Source of the DNA: DATLFI01 sp035524895
GTDB taxonomy: Bacteria; Acidobacteriota; Thermoanaerobaculia; Multivoradales; Multivoraceae
Length of the DNA stretch: 35,167 nucleotides
Assembly: GCA_035524895.1 (NCBI GenBank)
Contig: DATLFI010000082.1
Span: 1-35,167, forward strand
Direction of reading: 5' to 3'
Both the position numbers and the translations under genes were made by a program. This document shows positions 32,044-35,167 of this stretch, one piece after another. How positions within the stretch are numbered: position 1 is the stretch's first letter; every line of letters begins with the position of its first letter. The notes under the pieces are model-generated. The model had not been told where the DNA came from. It made no database searches and saw only the letters and a program-made list of their open reading frames with translations.

Positions 32044-33321
32044 TCAGCGTGGTTTGAGGCCGAGAGCTGCGAAGTCCTGAAAGCCATACAGCAGGTCGTC
32101 GATCCGGTCTCGCAGGGAGTTCACCTGGAAGACCACCTCCGCGAGCTCGGGGCCAGCATCGGCTCGTGGGCGCAGCTCGGGAAGCCGCTCACTAGCTGGA
32201 AAAGGCGAGCAGGGACGGATCTCGACCTCGAACCCGGCCGAGCTCAGCAGCGCCCGCAATCGCTCGGAGTGGATGGGCCGCAGGTGGGTGGGATCGATCC
32301 AGAACCTGGACGCGCCGGCGACGAGCGATTGCGGACTGGGTGTTTCGATCAGGAGGAGACCTCCGCTACGAAGTGCTCTCCAGCTGAGATCCACGAGACG
32401 ATCGACTTGCGCTGCGTTCATGTGTTCCACGACATGGAAGGCCGTTATCGCCCCCAGCGTGTCCTCTCCTGCAGCCGCTAGCGCCTCGAGGACGTCTCCT
32501 TCCACCACGTCGAGGCCGCGCTCCCGGCAGCGACGCACCATCTCGCTGCTGCGATCCACCCCGCGCGCCTCGACTCCGCTCTCGCCGAGCACCTCGAGCG
32601 CCTCGCCGCGGCCGCAACCCAGGTCCAGCACCGGGCCCCGGCCCGAGAGCTCTGGAAGGTACCGCCTCACCCGCTCGGCGATGTCCTCGCGTACACCACG
32701 GTGCCGATCCTCGAGCGCAACGTAGCGAGACTCCCCCAGCAGGTCGCCAGCCTCTCGACCCTGCTCCCCTGCCACACCTGCAGCAGCCCGTGCCGCTCTC
32801 AGGAGCGCGGTCTGGTCCGCAGCCTCACGGCGGGCGCGGTCCAGCTTCTGGTCCAATCGGAAGTAGAGGGCGTCGCTGTAGCGCATCACCTCCTCGAACC
32901 CCTGCCCAACCAGAGTCTCTACCTTCGCCGCCAGCTCCTCGTGCCGCTGGCTCAGCTGCTGGAGCTCGTGCACGATCCCCTCCTGCTCGCGCCGGAGCAC
33001 CTCGAGGAGGATGAGGTTGAAGGAGCGCTGCCGGTCCCAGAGGTCCGCCTGCGGCACGGTGACCAGTGGACGCAGCAGACGCTTCCACCAGACCAGCAAG
33101 CGACCCAACACGCCACCGCGGTGGCTCTCGATCGGGAACTCGAGATCGCGCTCCCAGAGCTCGTACCAATCTCCCAGGGAGCGAGTCGGCGAACCGCGGA
33201 ACGCCTGGACGGAGAGCGATTCCTTCGTCCCCGCCGCCTCCCCTGGGACCGAGCAAGCCGCAGCCTCCCGAGGCGGGTGCTGGGGTCGCGAGGACTGTTC
33301 CGGATCGGCCACGATCGGCAT
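32044..33321 (-). CDS. Coiled-coil SAM methyltransferase, O-antigen/LPS-type family
   Basis: The 425-residue protein has an N-terminal region with a short hydrophobic/aromatic patch (LLVWWKRLLRPLVTVPQ, about 75-91), a predicted coiled coil (about 105-190), and a class I methyltransferase domain. The latter carries ESRYVALEDRHRGVREDI, VLDLGCGRGE (231-240), GVDRSSEM, AFHVVEHM and FWIDPTHLRPIH. This pattern matches the family often encoded in polysaccharide clusters, whose members (for example WbdD-type proteins) cap or modify O-antigen chains. No kinase domain follows, so the dual methyl/phosphate capping of WbdD is not implied. It follows rplI by 74 bases, an odd place for a glycan enzyme. The ATG at 33321 has no strong ribosome-binding site. 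Confidence 0.85.
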   Translation of the reverse strand: MPIVADPEQSSRPQHPPREAAACSVPGEAAGTKESLSVQAFRGSPTRSLGDWYELWERDLEFPIESHRGGVLGRLLVWWKRLLRPLVTVPQADLWDRQRSFNLILLEVLRREQEGIVHELQQLSQRHEELAAKVETLVGQGFEEVMRYSDALYFRLDQKLDRARREAADQTALLRAARAAAGVAGEQGREAGDLLGESRYVALEDRHRGVREDIAERVRRYLPELSGRGPVLDLGCGRGEALEVLGESGVEARGVDRSSEMVRRCRERGLDVVEGDVLEALAAAGEDTLGAITAFHVVEHMNAAQVDRLVDLSWRALRSGGLLLIETPSPQSLVAGASRFWIDPTHLRPIHSERLRALLSSAGFEVEIRPCSPFPASERLPELRPRADAGPELAEVVFQVNSLRDRIDDLLYGFQDFAALGLKPR

Positions 33322-33395
33322 CGCCGTACCGGGCGGTGTTCTCCGCCGCGTGCCTCGTCGGCTGCCGTCGGAGTCGCCGGACTGGTGCTCGGCGG

Positions 33396-33842
33396 TCAGG
33401 CTTCGGCGACGACGTTGACGGAGACCTCGGCGACGACTTCCGGGTGCAGATCGATGCGGATGACGTGATCGCCCAGGGTCTTGATGCCCCCGGCCAGGTC
33501 GATCTGACGGCGGTCCACCTCGAAGCCTTTGGCAGCCAGCGCTTCGGCGATCTCGGTCGGAGTGACCGAGCCGTAGAGAGTCTCGCTCTCCGAGGCACGC
33601 TTGGCGATCTGCAGCTTGACGTCGATCAGCTGCGCGGCGACCTGGCCGGCCGAGTCGCGCTCGGCGGCATGGCGGGCGTCGATCTTCGACCGCTGGTGCT
33701 CGAACCAGCTCAGGTTGCCCGGTGTTGCGGGGGCCGCGAGCTTGCGCGGCATCAGGAAGTTGCGCGCGAAGCCGGGCTTCACGTCGACCACCTGGCCGCG
33801 TCGCCCGGTGTGGCGGAGATCGCTGAGGAGAATGACCTTCAT
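33396..33842 (-). CDS. rplI: 50S ribosomal protein L9
   Basis: The 148-residue protein has the L9 start MKVILLSDLRHTGRRGQVVDVKPGFARNFL (two family blocks: the strand start, and GFARNFLMPRKLA), the long connecting helix (about 41-75) and the C-terminal domain ending in short valine-rich strands. L9 binds 23S rRNA near the L1 stalk base and influences frame maintenance. I chose the ATG at 33842 because it begins the family sequence and a GAGGG lies upstream; the longer frame is not L9-like. It is the last ribosomal gene of rpsF-rpsR-rplI, 85 bases after rpsR. Confidence 0.97.
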   Translation of the reverse strand: MKVILLSDLRHTGRRGQVVDVKPGFARNFLMPRKLAAPATPGNLSWFEHQRSKIDARHAAERDSAGQVAAQLIDVKLQIAKRASESETLYGSVTPTEIAEALAAKGFEVDRRQIDLAGGIKTLGDHVIRIDLHPEVVAEVSVNVVAEA

Positions 33843-33927
33843 CGCTGCCCTCGTGCCTGTGTCTTTCTGAGGTGGTGGAGGCTCGCTCGGCAACACAGAG
33901 GAACCTGCGTGCGCTGGCGGCGCCGCG

Positions 33928-34170
33928 TCAGTCGGTGGTGTTCGGCAGCAGTGCGAGGAAGCGAGCGCGCTGGATTGCTTCCGCCAACATGCGCTGATGT
34001 CGCGCCGTGTTACCCGAAATCCGCTTCGGGAGGATCTTTGCGCGTTCCGGGACGAACTGGCGGAGCAGGTTGACGTCCTTGTAGTCGATGTACTCGATCC
34101 CTTCCGCGCAGAACTTGCAGACTTTCCGGCGACGGAAAAAGACCTTCTTGCCTTTGGGGGGCGTGTTCAT
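33928..34170 (-). CDS. rpsR: 30S ribosomal protein S18
   Basis: The 80-residue protein contains FFRRRKVCKFCAEG, IDYKDVNLLRQFVPERAKILP and KRISGNTARHQRMLAEAIQRAR, all diagnostic of S18, which sits with S6 on the 30S platform. The two cysteines of CKFC are kept, as in many S18 proteins. The ATG at 34170 starts the family sequence (MNTPPKGKK); AAAGG lies about 10 bases upstream. The gap from rpsF is 43 bases. The S6-S18 complex is the likely regulator of this operon. Confidence 0.97.
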   Translation of the reverse strand: MNTPPKGKKVFFRRRKVCKFCAEGIEYIDYKDVNLLRQFVPERAKILPKRISGNTARHQRMLAEAIQRARFLALLPNTTD

Positions 34171-34213
34171 GATCGGCAGCCTTTCGTAGAACAGGGAAGG
34201 AGCGCCAGGAAAG

Positions 34214-34585
34214 CTACGGCGCGGGCGGAGCCGCGCCCTCGACGCCCTCCGCGGCGGGCTTCTTGCCCTTGCGCTCCGCGCGCTTGAGATCCAGGTCGGT
34301 TCGTACCACGAGGTGACGGAGGACTTTGTCGTTCTGGCGCAAGCGCTGCTCGACTTCCGGCAGCGGGTTCTTGGCGTCGGCCTCGAGGTAGTACAGGTGG
34401 TAGCGGCCCTCGTGGAACTTCTGGATCGGATAGGCAAGCTTGCGCTTGCCCCAGCTCTCTTCCTTGGTCACGCTGGCACTGCCATCGGCAGTGATCATGG
34501 CCCGGTATTCGTCGGCCAGCGCGACCGTCTCCTCGTCCGACAGACGCGGGTCAGCGATGAACACGAGCTCGTAACTTCTCTTCAA
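34214..34585 (-). CDS. rpsF: 30S ribosomal protein S6
   Basis: The 123-residue protein shows YELVFIADPRLSDEE, WGKRKLAYPIQKFHEGRYHLYYLEA and VLRHLVVRTD, which define S6, the partner of S18 in the 30S platform. The C-terminal tail is Lys/Ala/Pro-rich. No ATG or GTG fits. TTG at 34583-34585 is chosen because it gives the usual start (M)KRSYELV and has AGGAG about 6-7 bases upstream. A longer open frame reaches 34774 but has no S6 sequence and crosses the promoter and the leader hairpin. This is the first gene of rpsF-rpsR-rplI. Confidence 0.96.
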   Translation of the reverse strand: MKRSYELVFIADPRLSDEETVALADEYRAMITADGSASVTKEESWGKRKLAYPIQKFHEGRYHLYYLEADAKNPLPEVEQRLRQNDKVLRHLVVRTDLDLKRAERKGKKPAAEGVEGAAPPAP

Positions 34586-34628
34586 GACGCTCTCCTGAAT
34601 CGGTGCGGTTCGAAGCGCGGCGAGCCTT

Positions 34629-34662
34629 GCGACGGAGCCGGGGAAGGCTCCGGATCGGTCGC
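34629..34662 (-). promoter_or_regulatory. Candidate S6:S18 autoregulatory leader motif
   Basis: On the minus strand the leader folds as GCGA, a bulge CCGATC, a 7-bp stem CGGAGCC/GGCTCCG with loop TTCCCC, then TCGC closing the outer stem. A hairpin with a one-sided bulge carrying CCG is the hallmark of the known leader RNA bound by the S6-S18 complex, where CCG mimics its 16S rRNA site. It lies 43 bases before the rpsF start. The fold is read directly; the function is inferred from the known motif. Confidence 0.6.
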
Positions 34663-34760
34663 CGCGGCAGTGGGAAGCAATTCCGTGTCGAGGCTTTGAG
34701 CGCGGTGCCGCGCGCTGGCGGGGCGCACTTCCGAGCCTGGCGCACTGCGCCCAAGGGTCC

Positions 34761-34790
34761 ATCTTAACCCGCAACCCCCTTTCGGCTCAA
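34761..34790 (-). promoter_or_regulatory. Putative promoter of the rpsF-rpsR-rplI operon
   Basis: On the minus strand TTGAGC (34785-34790) lies 18 bases before TAAGAT (34761-34766). Each box matches 4 of 6 consensus bases. Transcription would begin near 34754, giving a leader of about 170 bases that contains the S6:S18-like hairpin. The position is right for this operon. Confidence 0.55.
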
Positions 34791-34872
34791 GAGCACAGAA
34801 CCGAGCGTCGCGGGCCTCTTCGCAGGTACGGGGATGGGAGGCGGCCGGAACGGGCCACGCCCCCCTAGCCGC

Positions 34873-34897
34873 CCGTGGTGAAACCCGCGTGGGGCTG
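34873..34897. repeat. Inverted repeat in the right-end intergenic region
   Basis: ACCCGCG is followed by about 10 bases and then CGCGGGT, forming a 7-bp GC-rich hairpin. It is the first of four strong hairpins between about 34870 and 35071. End positions may be off by a base or two. Confidence 0.5.
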
Positions 34898-34931
34898 CGC
34901 GCGGGTATCTGCGACCGCTGGCAAGGCGGAG

Positions 34932-34951
34932 GCGCACGCGGACGCGTGCGC
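34932..34951. repeat. Perfect 9-bp inverted repeat
   Basis: GCGCACGCG and CGCGTGCGC are separated by only two bases (GA). The arms are perfectly complementary. As a two-fold symmetric site it could bind a dimeric protein; as RNA the two-base loop would force the top pairs open. No gene frame explains it. Confidence 0.7.
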
Positions 34952-35002
34952 GGGGCCGACGAACGCGATGCGGTGCCATCGTGCAGGAGGCCCAACGCAG
35001 TC

Positions 35003-35018
35003 GGGGTCTCGAAACCCC
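35003..35018. repeat. Small GGGGT/ACCCC hairpin
   Basis: GGGGT (35003-35007) and ACCCC (35014-35018) enclose the six-base loop CTCGAA. It lies between the 9-bp repeat and the long hairpin that follows. Confidence 0.45.
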
Positions 35019-35034
35019 CGCGCCCAAAGCGGTG

Positions 35035-35071
35035 GGTGCAAGCAAGCTGCCCCGGGCAGCTTGCCTGCACC
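35035..35071. repeat. Long near-perfect inverted repeat
   Basis: GGTGCA-A-GCAAGCTGCCC is followed almost at once by GGGCAGCTTGC-C-TGCACC. This gives about 17 base pairs with one A/C mismatch and a one-base centre. It is the strongest palindrome in the window. No T-run follows on either strand, so it is not an ordinary intrinsic terminator. It could be part of a structured RNA, a protein-binding site or a dispersed palindromic repeat. Confidence 0.75.
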
Positions 35072-35167
35072 GACGTCGCCGCTGCGCGGCTCTGGTAGGG
35101 GGCGGCGTGGGGCCGTCTGCGGTGTTGCGCTCGCTCAGCGATGGACCCAGCATCGCCACCGCTCCCG

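Larger units (their letters stand above)
34800..35167. other. Right-end intergenic region without a convincing gene
   Basis: About 370 bases upstream of the rpsF promoter carry no frame that looks like a protein. The open frames on both strands are Arg/Pro-rich and low in hydrophobic residues, as expected from GC-rich shadow frames. The region holds the four inverted repeats listed separately and may be a non-coding RNA gene, a regulatory region for a gene beyond the window, or a repeat element. Confidence 0.55.

Noticed and set aside
34764..35159. A 131-residue minus-strand frame over the right-end repeats
   Set aside because: Arg/Pro-rich composition without hydrophobic core; it crosses the rpsF promoter and the palindromes.

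Overview
This is a continuous stretch of a very GC-rich bacterial chromosome, made almost entirely of core genes. I see no insertion sequence, phage, integron or CRISPR array. The genes point to a Gram-negative-type bacterium: lspA, a PBP1a-like class A penicillin-binding protein with a linker domain, putative lipoproteins, a bactofilin and an O-antigen-type methyltransferase. FHA proteins, a DUF4388 protein and an NtrY-like kinase resemble the gene content of Acidobacteriota (Thermoanaerobaculia-like) or delta-proteobacterial lineages. That placement is an inference and weak.

Layout. Positions 52-2622 (+): a small membrane protein, a ThiE/TenI-type protein, lspA and an RluD-type pseudouridine synthase, tightly packed. 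2702-4621 (-): alanine dehydrogenase, a bactofilin and tRNA-Gly(CCC). 4739-5083 (+): an orphan small protein. 5125-7188 (-): a GYF_2-AIM24 protein and a plant-type glutaminyl cyclase. 7209-22684 (-) is a long run of tightly spaced genes. In transcription order it holds a cNMP-FHA protein, recG, a glycosyltransferase, a membrane protein, scpA, scpB, an RsuA/RluB-type synthase, cmk, an FHA-GAF-AAA+-Fis regulator, a 1388-residue NtrY-like histidine kinase and an unknown exported protein. Many junctions overlap by 1-8 bases. 22933-23331 (-): RNase P RNA. 23391-29512 (-): a DUF4388/J-like/TPR protein, uvrC, uvrB and a small membrane protein. 29548-32001 (+): the class A PBP, divergent from the uvrB group. 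32044-34585 (-): rpsF-rpsR-rplI followed by a coiled-coil SAM methyltransferase. From about 34800 to the end there is no convincing gene, but several strong inverted repeats.

Most interesting region. At 7209-14808 the middle gene encodes a protein built like a sigma54 activator (FHA, GAF, AAA+, Fis helix). Its AAA+ domain has Arg for the Walker A Lys, Ser for the Walker B Glu, and no GAFTGA loop. It lies beside an unusually large, many-membrane-span NtrY-like kinase that has no receiver-domain partner in the window. The kinase stop overlaps the start of an uncharacterised exported protein. This looks like a signalling module that does not use canonical sigma54 activation, attached to the chromosome-segregation/cmk operon. 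Other leads are a likely S6:S18 autoregulatory RNA in the rpsF leader, a J-like domain with HPL instead of HPD, and the palindrome-rich right end.
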